A stretch of 64,000 nt of DNA from the NCBI RefSeq assembly GCF_008831285.2, contig NC_045147.1:18082854-18146853 (forward strand), written 5' to 3'. The notes under the pieces were generated by a model, which saw only the letters and a program-made list of their open reading frames with translations, was not told the origin of the DNA and ran no database searches. Origin of the DNA: Nymphaea colorata. Taxonomy: Eukaryota; Streptophyta; Magnoliopsida; Nymphaeales; Nymphaeaceae. The translations under genes were made by a program, and so were the position numbers. Positions 11,288-25,529 of this stretch are shown one piece after another. The first letter of the stretch is position 1. Each line of letters begins with the position of its first letter.

Positions 11288-12174
11288 GTATGGGCTTCAT
11301 CCGTGGCATCCTTTTTCATCTTTCATGATGAGGGTATCTTCTGAAATTCAGTATTTCTCTTTTTCTGTATTTTGGATTACCTAGATGAAATAGTAAGTGT
11401 TTAGCAGTGTATCCTCCTGGCCTACGTAGGAGATGCCTCGCGTGCTTGCTTTCCTTCCTTTCTAATTCGGAGGAAGTTCTTTTATCGTTTCGCATTATCT
11501 GGAGTCCTGGACATGGGAGCAGCGCAGAAGTAATCTGCGAAGTTTAATTTTTATATGTTTTCCTAGACGCATGGGATCTGCATTTTTCTATTTCCTGAAT
11601 TTCCAACACCAGGCCACACGAACTGCTTTATTTATATATTAGTATCTCTTTATTTATATGTTCGTGCCCTTTAAAGTTTAAAATTTAAATATTATAGCCA
11701 AAATTTCCTGGCTCTCCCATTGCAATGTACCTCTCCAACCTCTTTTCTTCTAATGAATTGTAGGAATCTATTGGCACCTCTGTAGGAATTGCAGTTGCCC
11801 TTTGCCACACTGAATTTTTTGTAGACCTTGTTTTTCTGCCCCAGTGGATGTAATAATATTGTGCCCTAGTGGCTTGTCTTGAATTTGGATCAACCAGATG
11901 CTTGAATAATACAAAGACGAATGGAATTTGGCAATACAAAAAATACCAAGACACTAAACCCATTTTAGAACCATTCAGATCCCTGGTTAAATTACCTCCC
12001 TTAGCGCAGAGCAATCCCATTGAGCAAATAGTTTCACATAGTTTTCTCCTAGGGTTCTTAATAAGTAGGTAATATTTGGTCTAGCCTCAACTTGTTATCG
12101 TATAAAGGAAATATTATTATTGTTACTTAAAATTTAGAAGATAAATTGTCATATATCTCTGAGGGGTTGTTACT

Positions 12175-12286
12175 CCTTTTTAATTTTAAGGGTGTCAACT
12201 TTTTATGTTGTAAAAGCAAGAACATTGATACCTTTTTAATTTTAAGGGTGTCAACTTTTTATGTTGTAAAAGCAAGAACATTGATA
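12175..12286. repeat. Perfect 56-bp tandem duplication
   Basis: The copies 12175-12230 and 12231-12286 appear identical base for base, so the duplication should be recent. It lies in intergenic AT-rich DNA with no coding context. Confidence 0.92.
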
Positions 12287-15200
12287 TGTAAGTTGAAACA
12301 TAAAGAGGAGGAAAAAATTTTTGGGGGATGAGAGAATGGGTGGAAGCTTGGGCTGGACAATAGGATAAAATACTTTTCTTCCTAGGCCAGCAAACTATGC
12401 CCTACTCTTAGTAATATAAATCTGTTTATTTCCTCTATCAAATCCCTTCCATGGAATTAGTTGCATCATGGATTCCAATCCAGATGAAGAAAAAGTCAGG
12501 CCACGTCCGATCTGATCCAGATCAACTCTCGTGGTATACTGAAAAAACGATAGTCGATGAGTAAGTACCAAAATTTTCTAGCATGTCAGAAGATGTTATA
12601 TCTTCAAAATTTCAAGCTTCAACGAAGGGAATGATTAGATAGTTCCCAAAAGTTTGAATATGTGAAGCCACAGTCTATTGCAGGAAAAATAAAGCATCAG
12701 CAATCTGCATTCATACCAGGAGAAGAGGTCTATCTAATCTTCAACCCGTCTTATCCTCATCACATATCCTTGTAGCGGTAACGCGCTAGTTTATACAGTC
12801 CACTTGATGCTTTTTCAAAATAGAAGGCCTCCTATTTGCTTGATCCTGCGTCAGCCCCAACAAGAAGAAAAAACAACCATCTTACGAAGCTCGTACTGTA
12901 TTGTACAAGAACAATAGGTGGCAATTGAAAAGCCACATCTATAATGTCTTGATTCTGTCAGTTTTACAAAGGAAAAATAACAGAAATGGCACGTATGAAA
13001 AAAGGGAAGTAGCAGGAAGGAATTGGGAATGTCAGGCAGGAAAGAAGACCAGAAACAGGATATGCATCAATATATTTGTCTGCAGTGTGCACATTTTCAG
13101 GTGCTGGAAGAACTCATCCCTTCCAGCCTCTTTTGTGATCAAGAAAAATTTTCTTGGCTGAAATTCCACAAGCCTTCAACAGCGTAGCAGTTACATTTTG
13201 CACGTTTAATTAACAGAGTTGTCTGTCCCTACATGAAAAAGGAACTGTTGGTGATCCACAACCAACCAATGGTCACGAAGATCGACCAATCTCACATGTG
13301 AACGAATAAAACTTATCAGCTTCTGGCTACAGCAGCTGCGGCAGAGTGTAATAATTCGGGAGCACCTTCGATCGCTCTACTTGTGAAATGGCCTTTTGAT
13401 GCTTGGTGGCTTTTACCTCGTGATTGCGTCTTACTGAAGAAAGGTGTTGCAGCAGAGATCTTTTCCACGGAAAATATATCTTAGTCCCTTTTTCCCTGTT
13501 TCCTCTTTGTCCTCCGCAAGTTTTCTATTAAGATCTGCAATATGGCTTTCATGTCTGACATGGACGTCCAGTGCCATAGTGGAAGACAACCTGAATCCCA
13601 GAACAACCATATGGGGATTGCTGAAGACATTGCATTGAAGAAAGGTTCTCCACCCTTCCCAGTACCATGCTCTATAAAAGAAATCGTTATTCTGCAGCAA
13701 AGAAAGGTTCAACAACACCCTTTCTAGCTCTAATTAAATGATAACGTTATTCTCGAAAAGAGTTTAGTGGTTCGACACCAATATAGCATTCTCGTTTACT
13801 CGAAAAGTAAAAGAGATTTCTATAAGATGAAGGTCCAAAGTGCCTTTCTGTTTCTTCTTATATGTAAGCTGGAGGTAGGCAGAAACGTTACAGAATTATG
13901 TCAAAGGAACGCGCATCAAGTATTGGATTCTTACCCACCTCCAACCTAAAATATTGTAAGTCAAACTTCCTATATCATTGGACCAAAAAGCTATTTTGCT
14001 GAGTTTTTTTTTTTGTTGTTGTCGTTTGCAGAATGTAAGTTTCATTCATAGTGGGAAATGGCAGGGACAACCCAACTATTATGAATTGGAAGTATCTAAT
14101 GAGTAGACAAGTGCCACCATAGTTTGATTTAGGGTATTTGGGGCAGATTCATAGGAGTGTCACAACCCCTTAATGTCTGCCTTTAACAATCTGAATCTGA
14201 AACCTCACAAGAACTCGTCTGGCACACATTTTAATTTACTTTTGCATGGTAGAAGGGAACACCCACTACCAGGTATTGAACTCCAGATCTGCTTCCAACA
14301 GGAAGACTTATATGGGGAGTGGTTGTGTTTGTTTCTTTCTTCTCCTTCTCCATCAATCTCCTTTCTTCCCCATCAATCTTCTTTCATGGTCATTGTTAAA
14401 ATAATGAAATGCCCTGTTTCCTTTTCGAGTTGAAAACCAAGACAGAAAATGACTGCTCGTTAGCCATATATTCTCCACTCCTAAGGTGAAAAGGCTGAAA
14501 GCAATATCTAAAGACTCTTAGTACAATCGTCATCATCATCATTTACCAATTAGGTGTGGACGTATAGGGGTAGATTCGGCATTGCCGACAAGATTGCATC
14601 CCGTACAAGATTAGGTCTGAATTCTGATTGATTTTCTCTGCTGAAAACTCAGAGCCAGCTGCAAGGTCTAGGCTAGCTCTTCCATGGCTGCCCTCCTTTT
14701 GCTTTTTGCTCTTTAGTTTCTTATTCTAAACTTTCGTTGATTTGTCGGATAGAAAGATTTTCCACATGACAACTTGGTCTCTTTGGCTTGACTGGCGATT
14801 TGACGCCTCGAAATTTCTGGTAGCGAGACAAATTTTCTCGGAGGATGATGATAAAATTATGTTCCTTTTCCAAGGTTTGTACGTTCAATTAATGCAAGAA
14901 TTCGTTGCCTCAATGTTCCAACTTGAAACTCACCCATCTTCCTGAATAATATTATGCCTTTAATTTTTCCTACAAAGTCATTAACACAGAGAAAAAGCCT
15001 TTATTATATCCAAAATTGTAGCGTATTTTGTTTCAAAGTGAGATTGGTCTTACAATTAAGACTTCTCATGAAGTCTGAATTGTTCTAACTTTTAAACAAT
15101 AGTATATCATACCAAATTGCCATATTATTTCGGCAGAACAATACCTGCTCCAATGTCCGGACTAACGAAGTCATCTTCAAAGATTGGCAGTTGTACAAAA

Positions 15201-15538
15201 TAATCTAAAGTCGTTGTATAACAGATATACGCATGGAAAACAACTCCAGCAAGGAATAGATGTAGGGCCATTTGATTTGATATTTGGTTGTTTTTTCTTC
15301 TCTAGTTTTTGTTCATGCATATAATGTAAGATATCCTCAACGTATATGAAGGTGAAGAATTGGAGCAGTCATAGCCCCAGTGGGCCGATGCATTCAATTG
15401 CGAGTCCAAATTTCGCGGTATAAAAGATCAGTAGCAGCAACAGCTCTGGCAAGAGTTACAGTCGTTTCGTCCGCGAAAGTTTTTTATTTTAGTGTGGTCC
15501 CTTTAAAAATTTTGAAAAATGTAATAAGTTTCTATAAA

Positions 15539-15944
15539 AATTAGGAATGTTCAACGAGTGGAGCCAACTCAGGCTTGACACAAACTCGCTTGGTTAAGCT
15601 TCACTCGTAAGTCAAACGAGTCGAGTTCGAACTTAACTGATAACTCCAGTTTGTAAACGTCAAGTTTGAGTTGGATGAACTCGATTCGGTTAAGCTCAAT
15701 TAGACTTGTTTAACATTAGTACTTGTTTTTGTAATTTCAAAAACTTAAATTGGTTAAAATAAAAATGTGAAATTTTAAAGCAATAAAATGTATATTAAAG
15801 GACACGAGCTTAAAAGAGTTGAGCTCAGGCTCTAGAGCCTTGGTTAAGCGAGTCGAGCTCGAGCCAAGGTATATGTGAGTCAAGCCAAGTTCGAGCTGGC
15901 TAAACTCAAGCTGGACTCGCTCGTTGTATATCCCTAGTAGAAAG
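15539..15944. repeat. Degenerate hAT-like non-autonomous repeat
   Basis: A block of about 400 bp rich in the words gagctcgag, ctcgagtt and their complements. Its ends form imperfect inverted repeats: taggaatgttcaacgag at the left, and on the opposite strand tagggatatacaacgag at the right. Ends of the form TAGGG/CAGGG with this internal composition resemble plant hAT-type non-autonomous elements. No clean 8-bp target duplication is visible. A similar block is at 58985-59435. Confidence 0.55.
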
Positions 15945-16971
15945 AATTCAAAAATCTTGACATCACATCGATACTTAGAACATTCTGCCCCCCTAACAAA
16001 AAAATTATAGCTTCTGCCACCAGTGGGATTCCCTCATCTTTTATTCAATAGCCTTCATGAATCATCGTTTGGGGCTTGTTACAATTAGATGGGAGTTTCC
16101 TTGTTACAGATGGAAAATGCAGGGACCCATTTGTTTTTCCAATTGATGTGATACTTCACTTTAGCGATCTATTCTCAGCCAACCGAAAGATATAGGGATT
16201 TTGCTGAAAAATCCCACAAAATTTAAAATGTAGGTTTCTTGAGCAAAACTTTCAAATAACAAAAAGAGAAGAAAAAATGGAAACATAAAAAGTTAATACA
16301 ACAACAAAACTATGCCTAGAGAGTCGAGTCCCCATTGAAAAGGAAGAGGAAAAAAAAACACTCAACTTAGATTTGAATTAATTTATTCAGTCTGATTTTA
16401 ACAACATTGGGACCCGAGCCCCCAAGGACTTTCCGTATGACTCATGGGGTAGTGAAAGCTTGGTTCTCATAGGGTAGTGAAAGCTTGATCGTCAGTTTGA
16501 TTCTCGCCAGCATTGTTCTTTTAAACTACAAATATTGTCAGGTGTTACTTTGAATTGAAGAAAGTTACCGTAAGTTTATGCAGATTTTGAAGCAGTCCTA
16601 TACCTTTAAGGGATAGGGGGAAGGGCTTTGGCCTCTTCAAGGTATAAAAGACTGATTTCATTGCATTCTCTTTTCACCCGGCTTCCTAGTCAATTTATGA
16701 TCTACAAAGCATTTCCTTGCTTTAGTTTCACTTGTCCCATTAATTTTAGACCTTCTCATTCAGTAGTAACCATATTTAAAACAAAGAATTCGTCGGAACA
16801 TTCAACCTGAGACTCGTGTCACTTGAAGAACTTGTCTCTGTATTTAGTACTTCGTTCATCAACGGACTGTTCTCATCAAGGACAAAAATAACAGACATGT
16901 TTTGCCGATGAAAATTTCGCCAATATTTGACTGAGACAAAGTAGAGAAACTCCGAGGGAGAAAAATCTTAT

Positions 16972-19900
16972 GGAGAGTAACTTTTCTTCTGTCCATCGAA
17001 GAATACCAAATCACGCTCTTTCCAGGACAAATTGTTGCATGGTTTGCTTAAAAATGATCACAAAGGCGAACTCTCATGACAGTTCACAACAGAAGCACAG
17101 TTGTACTTGACCTGCAAGCACTATTGTTGATCAGTATCCAAAGAAAAAAAAATCCAAAATGAATTTCCTTTAATACGTTGCAAGGACATGTGATAAGATG
17201 GAGTGCTATCCTTTCCTTTCGGAAAGAAGACAGCATATAAGGTGGGAAAAGATTTTCTCCAAAGGCCAATGGTGTTCATCTTGGTGATACATGTATTCAC
17301 CATTTTGTCTTCTCTCTCTCTCTCTCTCTCTCTTCTTCTCTCTCTTCCAAAATAGTATAACCGGTCAGGCTGGGTGGCGCTTATTAACCACGTCCTCAGT
17401 TTGAGCCTGAGGGATGTAATCCTAATGGTATTGAAGAGTGTTGATCTGCGATTATGGGTGCCACTGCCTTGAAAAACCTTGGGATGTCCTTTGCTACAGA
17501 TAACACAATTAAATTATGCTGCTAACCATGGTTAAAAGGATTTATTTTAAAGCTTCAAAAGTTAGGGATGGATTTGTTAGTCACGGTTGGGACAGAGATA
17601 ATTTGCCAATTACCTGTAATTTAGCGTTGGACAAGGAAGAAACCTAGAAAAGTTGAAAATATTTTATGGTTATTCATATGCACACGGTTGTACAACTTGA
17701 GATTTTTCAACCATTCGTGGAACATTATCAAGGTAGAACCGCGCAAGAACAGTTAAAGAAAAGGCGAGAGGATCATGTACACATAATCATATAAAACTCG
17801 TTTTGATTTACATATATGTTACAGTTGTAGTATTCTTTGTGGTACCAAACTCCACGATGCAACTGGATCAGGGAAGGTGATATGACTTTGCTTGAGAGCG
17901 ATCAGAAAATTCTGGCAACATTTCCGTGCCATGCCTAGCCATTGACTTCTGCAGTGTGAAGTTTCTCACCAAGCAGGCTCCTAGATGGATCACCATTAGC
18001 CTCCAACCGACGCATGCTCCGGACCTGCCCAATTTACTAATAAATTAGTGGCTGCTGAATTTTACAAAGAATTTGTGTGTGCATGTGTGCACGGAAATAT
18101 GCATAACTGGATCAATTTTGTTGTACTATCGTTCATCTCAATAAGGATAGATATGGCAACACAATCAATTATTTCACTGCCCCACCTTGTCTCTCTCTTG
18201 AAATTAAAAGCATCATTCAATGGGAAGAAAATGTGGAAAAAGAATTTACATCGTACAAAATAACTAAGAAATCCATGTTGCAACTAATTCCTGATTAAAT
18301 TGAGCATATAGCAGAAACTGAAACTTCCATTGTATAGCGTACCCAGAATGAGAAAACTTCTAAATGTACTATCTAAAAGTACTCACAGCCTTTGGATGAG
18401 TATCTACAATGTGGGTCGTGTTTAACTGCTCACGCTAATACGTTAATATAATGACACTAACCTTGAAGGTGTAAGCTTGTTTAACAGTCCACGCGATGTG
18501 GTCCCAGAGGAAGAGAATATTCATTTAAAAAGCACACAAAAAAAAAAAAAATTCACTAACATTTATTAACTGTAAGCTTCATTTGTCATATTGATGATTG
18601 ATGAACTGCTCAAGATAAATGAAGATGCATGAGAAGCTGAACCCTATATAACCTATTTATAAATTATAACTCCAGAACTTTTCATCTTGAGCAACTAGCT
18701 CTCAGGTTACATGTTACCGACCACAGATTGTTTTCACCCACTAATCATGGACTCAGGCCACATTGTAAATTGGAGAATGTAAAAGGAACAGTATCCAAGT
18801 TTTTGAAGAACTATCAAAGTCTTGTCCCCAGTCCCAGAATCCTAGAAGAAGGATCCTGCTTCCCTCCCCTCCCTCTACTGCTCTGGAACAAGGATATACC
18901 AAGGCAAATTCCACAAATTTTCTTTTGGAACAGAATATAATGATGATGAATATTCAGATTTCAGAAAGCATCTTGGCAACGTTATTTTGACTTTGATGTG
19001 TAAGACTTGGTATTACACGAGAATGACAGATTAAAGGTTAATCTTGGGTAAAACCCCAGGAAAAGGGTTTTACATTAACATGAGATATTTCATAAAATAA
19101 GCTTTAAGGGATATATGTCCATGTGTGTGCACTCTGCTTACACTTTTTGTGCCTGAAGCTGATGAAATGTCAGAAAATGTTAATATCTACCTGTCTCTGA
19201 AATAACTCGAATTCGTCAGAGCTCAAAGATCCATCATTGTTTGCATCAATAAGCTGCATTAATTCCATAGCGTCTTCCCTATCAGCTCCAAGCTCCTCCA
19301 TCACTTCTTTGAGCTCCTCACTACTGATCCTGCCGTCCTCATTCTTATCAAGAAGATGGAAGACATGGTTCTTCTGATCACCACTGATGCCTGACATTTG
19401 ACCTGGAGGATGATCATCAAGACGTAAAGCTGCAAGTTCTGCAGCAGCCATCATAATCGCCTTGAGCCGCTTGGCCTGCAGATCAACAGAGAATTCATCA
19501 TCACATCTATTCTTCTGAAAGATCAAGATATGCAAAACATCATAAAAAATGTAAAGGATTTGGCAAGAATTTAAAATTTCTTATGCAAGAAGCTATGCTA
19601 CAAATCATGACACAACTGATAGCATTTCAATGTTAAGAAAGAAAACTAACTGTTCGTCCAATCTTAAAACTACGAGTCTCGCTTCTTAGATTATTGCCCA
19701 AAGAAGGAAGGCCACATTTTTTTTAGGAAATACGGGATTACAATGCTTGATATTGGAAAAGATAAACGGCATGGCCTATAGGTTCTTAATTAAGAAAAAA
19801 GCAAAAGAACGAATCAATCATCAGAAACATATTACACATTGTCACAATGCTGACATGAATATGACATCATGATTATGAAAATAAAAAGTCACATGTTTTT

Positions 19901-20372
19901 CTCCCTCACAAATCGGTAAATTCCCACATGCTCAAATTTTTTTCCAGATGACCTATGAGCAATATACTTTGCAGTTAAATTAAGCACCTTTGCAACTAAT
20001 GAACATAGATGATGCAACACAGAGGGATACATGTAGTAATCTAAGTGCATCATTTTTGTTATTTAGGAACAAGTCACACAGGCTGACTGAAGTGGAGAAG
20101 AAAGTAGCACCTGACACGAACTACGCATCAAAAGCCAATCTCTGCTAACTAAACCAGATTAAGATTATGAAATAAATAACAAGTTCAAATCTGCAGCTTC
20201 TTCATCAGGACAACTATGAAACCAAGAAAGAACAACGTAATCGCTAGTTCATCTCAAAGAGAAAATTACCTCCTCTGGATTTGTTAGACCACCTTTGTAT
20301 AAAGAATGTGAGGCAGATCCATCAACAGCCTGCGCATCCATTTCGGTGGTTCGGATCTGTATTTCTACCAAA
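16972..20372. repeat. Segmental duplication, copy B (within the intact CRSH locus)
   Basis: This is the counterpart of 1-3355. It spans the 3' flank, exon 4, intron 3, exon 3, intron 2 and the 3' end of exon 2 of CRSH. This copy is continuous with the rest of the gene, so it is the likely parent. Compared with copy A it keeps the exon 2 donor and the full-length exon 3. Confidence 0.92.
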
Positions 20373-22199
20373 GGTTTATGCTGACCAGCATCACTAACAT
20401 CAACTGCCATATGTAAACTTTGATACCCATTTGCCTTTGGCTTTGCAATGTAATCTTTCATTCTATGAGGAATTTCTCTCCATAAAGCCTGGATCACCTC
20501 ACGTGCCCTATAGCAGGCAACTTTACCTCTCTCGAGTGCATCTCCATCAGACTTGGGCTTTAAAATAACTCGCAGTCCTAAGAGATCATTCACTTCCTCT
20601 CGCTGACGGCCATCCTTCAAAAGCTTTTTCATTGTGCTAAAACGACTCTTAAATCGACCATGGACTGATATATCCTCCACCAAGCACTTTAGCACATGAT
20701 CATCTTGCAAGGCCTGAAGCAGCTGTTCCTTATACACATCAATTAGTGGTCTGCCTCCTGTTTCATGGCTTCTCAACCATCTGTCAAGGTAAGTATAGGA
20801 ACGAGGAAATAAGTAACGGAAAGAAAGGTCCTCTAGTTCCAGAGACAATGCATTAATGCCTACAGCATGAGCCATGGGAGCATATATCGTTATAATCTGA
20901 AGAGATTGTATCTGCTGCTGATGTCTTGGGAGGCAATCCAAGTGCCTCATCTTGTCAAGCCTAAAAGCAAGTTCCAAGATGATTGCTCTGATATCATAGT
21001 AGGTCAAGCAATATTTCATTAACATAGTGCCATTATCATCATCAATGTTATCTATCCTGGATGGAGTATCTCTTACTCTGAGGCATTCATGCAGCAGATG
21101 AGCAATACCGGTCCCAATTTGGTTTTTCACACTTTCCAGGGTTATTACACCTGCTTCTACAAGCTCCCGCAGTGTGCTAGCTGAAATTACTTCGGCATCC
21201 ATCTGCAGGAACATTGAAGTAGAGACTTAGGATCTCTAAGGAACAAAAGGTAAGGGCAATTGAACAGGTACACTCCTTAATATCTTGTTTTTCAATAACC
21301 AGATCTTGCGGATTTGATGCTTCAAAGTTCACTCAGTTATATTTATACCTTGGATCATGTTATTTGTGTAGGTTCATCAAACATGAATACCAACGGCTCC
21401 GTGTGCAACTAAAAAGATGGTACGAAAAAAAGCATTATGGACCATTGATTTTCAATATTGGGGAAAATATGTTAGGCACCAGGCACAAAAATTCATGATC
21501 TAGAAAAACATTTCTTAATGAGTAACAAAAATTCAATGCTTAAGAGTTTGACTGACGAAATGTTCCTTTACCGGAGACCACCATTTTATCTTTGTTTGTA
21601 CGGTACACCTGTGTGTGTGTGTGTGTTGGGGGTGGTGCGCGCGCATTTTTTTGGTAAAGAAGATGCTTAACTTTTCTTTTGGGAAGAACTTCGTAAGACG
21701 ATTGTTCAAGAAATAGCCTTAATGATAACTGCAAATTCTTCCAACCAAAATACTATAACTGGAGTGGGAATGATTCGGAAAACCACAAAAATGGTGAAAT
21801 GCAGAACCTAAGAAGGAAGAGATATTAGAAAAGAAATACAGTGATAATAAATAGAATCGACAAATATATGTAAACAATAAAGGCTTTTATAACCTGAAGA
21901 TCAGCGAGGATGCAAGCAACAGAAAGAGCTCTTGAGAGCGGAGGCCGTCCGTCCGCCGCCACTGGCAACTCCAGGAGCAGGGGGATGGAGCGCTTGAGGG
22001 TCTTGAAGAGAAGGCGAGAGGAGCTCGTTGACAGGACCGGGAATTTCTCCGTCAAGTCATTGAATGCACCCACCAGCTCGACCACCATCCTGCCTCCAGG
22101 TTGCTCCACTATTGATGTTTTGCCGGCAGCAACCGGCCCGAGATTAGTACAACAGGCAGTCGGAAGCTTCCGCCCATATCGGCTGCGGCAGTAGAGCAT
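17935..22199 (-). CDS. CRSH: Calcium-activated RelA/SpoT homologue (plastid ppGpp synthetase)
   Basis: CRSH makes the alarmone (p)ppGpp in plastids in a calcium-dependent way. Four exons join in phase 0: 21894-22199, 20270-21202, 19191-19475 and 17935-18024, giving 537 aa. Exon 1 has a basic leader (MLYCRSRYGRK) suited to plastid import. Exon 2 holds the degenerate HD-like region (HAVGINALSLELEDLSFRYL) and the synthetase domain, with GRFKSRFSTMKKLL, DLLGLRVI, KANGYQSLHMAV, VEIQIRT and ASHSLYKGG. Exon 3 carries two EF-hands with complete loops (DKNEDGRISSEE at about 456-467, DANNDGSLSSDE at about 490-501). The last exon is short, so the C-terminus is about 45 aa shorter than I recall for Arabidopsis. 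The chosen Met (22199) is the first next to the leader; an in-frame Met at 22340 lies in a short repeated segment and is less likely. The 3' half is duplicated at 1-3355. Confidence 0.96.
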
Positions 22200-24268
22200 T
22201 GGTGGGCATAAATGGGGCAATGGATGCCGCACTTTCCGCCATGAAATGAACTCACTGGGAGTTGAGAGAAAGGGCGAGGGAGACGACTCCATGAACCCAC
22301 TGGGAGTTGAGAGAAAGAGAGTGAGTGGAATAAGAATCACTCAACCAACCACTCGTTGGCTTATATGTGGCCTTTTGCCATTGTGGTGTTCGAGCTGCCA
22401 CTTGGACAAACCTTGTTGGTTCTCTTTTTCTCGTCGGAGATTCTCGGCTGCTCATCAGAACGATGAAAGGCCAACGATCCCCTTTCGTTGGAGAGTTTCG
22501 GGTCCATTCGGGTGTAAATGGATTTAAGGCCTACCATGCTTCAAATTAGATTTAAATTCAACAAGTCATCACTTTTTAAAGCCGGATTGATTTTGAATCT
22601 GGATTGAAGTCTAATCTAAATGTAAGTTTCTACATACAAGGTGCACGTTACTTGCCACTTTTGATTGAATGCAATATGTGACTGAAATTTTTTTATCGAT
22701 CTGATGTTATAGTAATTTGATTTTTTTTTTTTTAGTTGGGATCTGAAAGCTTTGATAATAGTCTTTCAGATTTTGGTTGGTATGTAGTATAATCTGGTGT
22801 GAATCCAATAGTTTTAGACCCCCTTGTAGACCGCGTGAAGCATAAAAAGAAATTTAGAAGAAAGCAAACAAGCTTTGCCGATTACATGGAGATTGAGTGA
22901 AAGCATGTTCAAATACTATGTAAAAGGACATTCTAATACCCAATTTTAAGTTGTTCAGATCGAATCCTGATTCGTAGGTCCAAATTCAAACAGTTGGTTG
23001 AATCTGCGGAGACAATAATGTCTGAAAAACATTACATTTACACAGATGTTGTGGCCTGAAAATTGGTGTGAAGAGGAAAAATTCCTATAGAAAACAAAAC
23101 AAGTAAATTGATCATTATGGTAAAATCTCATATATTATGGCCGTTTGAGAATAGTAACATTATATTATTACCCCATGCATCTAACTCAAAAATTGATTAA
23201 ATTCATTGAATTTGACCAAGTATCAAAATTTGACCAAGTATGATTTGATTCAAGGAGTATCCCAAGAATTGATTTTTTTTTTTTCAATGTAAATATGTGA
23301 TTGTCTATATCACAAGTTTCGTGAGTACAAGCTAAGTTTTCTTCCAATTAAACTCAAATATGATATTTTTCGCAAAAGGCATGTCATGTCCAAATATGAC
23401 ATAACAATACTATGAAATGGAACATGGATTTGAACCACTTTATAAAGGCCGGACTTGGAGATGACCCTAATTTAGGCTTCTAGCTTGTTCATTTACTTTT
23501 GGTTTACTACTCTACATTTATAGATAACAAAATTTTAAGATACAGAAAAATGGTATGCATCAAAACGAATCAGATGATGTGTTCGAGACAGAGGTATTTT
23601 CACCTAGATTTGAGACCAAGTAACGAGACGTTTTTCACATTGTGTTTCGTGTGTGAATGAGATGCAGATTAAAGCACTCCATGTTTTGCTTAATAATGTA
23701 AAACCCAGCCACAATCCTGCGTTTCGTTTAGTGCAATAAAAAGTTACTGTTCATCCAAAGGATTGGTATATGGTAAGTCGGCCGTTTGTTCTTCAAGCAA
23801 ATGCTATGGTTCATTGGTTCATGGACTGCTCTCAAGAAAATTTGGCTGTTCTCGAGAAAACTTTGATTCAAGTTCTATCTAAACTCATTAGGATGATAAA
23901 CAAATGTAGATATGATGTAGTTGCGCAACCACAAAGTAACTTATTTTTCATAAAAAAAAAAAAAAAAAACTAAGAAGAACGCATCTTTTCAGCAAGGTTT
24001 TGAAGTAAAGCGGAAATCTAGAGATGTTGATGGCTAAGAATGGCATATTCAGAAGTGTTCCGGCAGATAAACCCTACAAAAAACCCGCCCCAGTAACCGG
24101 ACATCCTCTCTCGCATTCTCCCTCTCCCTCCTTCTGCTAAACCCAGCCATTTCTGCTATGTCAAGCACCGCCATTCTTTTATCATCTCGCGGTAATGCCC
24201 GCTTTTGGTCGGCATCCTCCCCTTAACTCCCTCCCCAATTACTCATCGCCGCCGCCACCATCATCACC
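22200..24268. other. Divergent intergenic region between CRSH and MRPL3
   Basis: About 2 kb lie between two divergent start codons, so both promoters should be here. A small tandem repeat of about 45 bp (around 22248-22335) sits just upstream of the CRSH start. An A-rich run at about 23951-23969 and several T runs are present. The 5' UTR of MRPL3 is probably the C-rich sequence from about 24100. No further gene is visible. Confidence 0.5.
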
Positions 24269-25473
24269 ATGTCGGCCGCTTCTAGAGGCCTCATTTCCCG
24301 CTTCAGGTTCCTTTCTCTGGATTCCACTCGGGCCTTCCAATCTTTTTCGAGAGCCGGTTTCTCTAGTAGCACAGAAGCGGCTCTCTCAGAGGAGGATCAC
24401 GACCATGGTGGTGGTTGGATCATCGAAGCCAAGCCCAAGATAATGACACCAAGCTCGAGAAGGACGGGAGCCATCGGCATCAAGTGTGGGATGACGGCGC
24501 TTTGGGACAAGTGGGGTAAGAGGGTGCCCATTTCGTTATTGTGGTTGGATGATAACATTGTCTCCCAGGTTAAGACGATGGAGAAGGAAGGGATTACCTC
24601 CTTACAGGTGGGATGAATAATAGTTAAAGTATTGATGAGCCCTTTTCAGATCTTTTGGGTAGATTTTGCTTGAAATTTGTGCAGTGGTTTTGTGGGTTTG
24701 AACTTTGGTTTCTTCATATCTTTTGTGGTTTCGATGGATGGGTGGAACTCATTGTGGTGCTACTGTCATGACGTTAGTTAGATTGGAGCGGGGCAGAAGA
24801 AGGAGAAGCATTTGACTAAGCCAGAAATTGGTCATTTTAGAGCTCAGGGCGTGCCATTGAAGCGGAAGCTGAGGGAATTTCCCGTGACCGAGGACGCTCT
24901 TCTGCCCGTTGGTACTCCAATTTCTGTCCGGCATTTCGTTGCCGGACAGTATGTCGATGTAACAGGGATCACGAGAGGGAAAGGTTTTCAGGTACTAACA
25001 AGAATTGGTTTGTTTATCATTGTCTTGGTCTTAGATCCTTTTGCTGGATATCGCAGGAAACATGGTTATTCATATTCTTCATCTCTTTCTTCCTTTGTTG
25101 TGTGGATTAAAACATGCTTGATAATGAGGTTTTGAGCATGTGATAATGTTGCTGAAAGATCATCCAGTTATAGGGTAAACCATGTGTATGTGAGGTCAAA
25201 ATGATCTGCTCCTCGAATCTATGGAATTGTGTTCCCCTCTAGTCCGTCGTAGTTGGACCAATGTCGTGTCCATTTTTTTTAATGCCAATGACACTTGAGA
25301 ATGTGGAATAATTGCATGTAGAAGCTGTTATGACCATTACACGAGTGATAAATTGCAAAGTAGTGGGAAGTTTAATATGCATTGGAGGGAAAGTTCGTAT
25401 GCAATTTGGAAGTGCTGCGCGTTCGTTCTTATGGTGCAAAAACTGGTAAGAGGCAAAAAATTATACATACATG

Positions 25474-25529
<56 letters not shown>

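Larger units (their letters stand above)
11288..16971. other. Intergenic region between XCT and CRSH
   Basis: About 5.7 kb separate the two convergent gene ends. I find no credible gene. It contains the 3' UTR of XCT at its left end, a perfect 56-bp tandem duplication (12175-12286) and a hAT-like repeat (15539-15944). Short open frames, the longest about 110 codons near 11685-12020, have no recognisable domain and no neighbouring exons in phase. Confidence 0.6.

Noticed and set aside
13431-13718. 95-codon minus-strand frame
   Set aside because: No domain and overlapping open frames on the opposite strand; looks like chance.
21910-22194. 94-codon plus-strand frame
   Set aside because: Exactly antisense to CRSH exon 1, which encodes a recognised protein.
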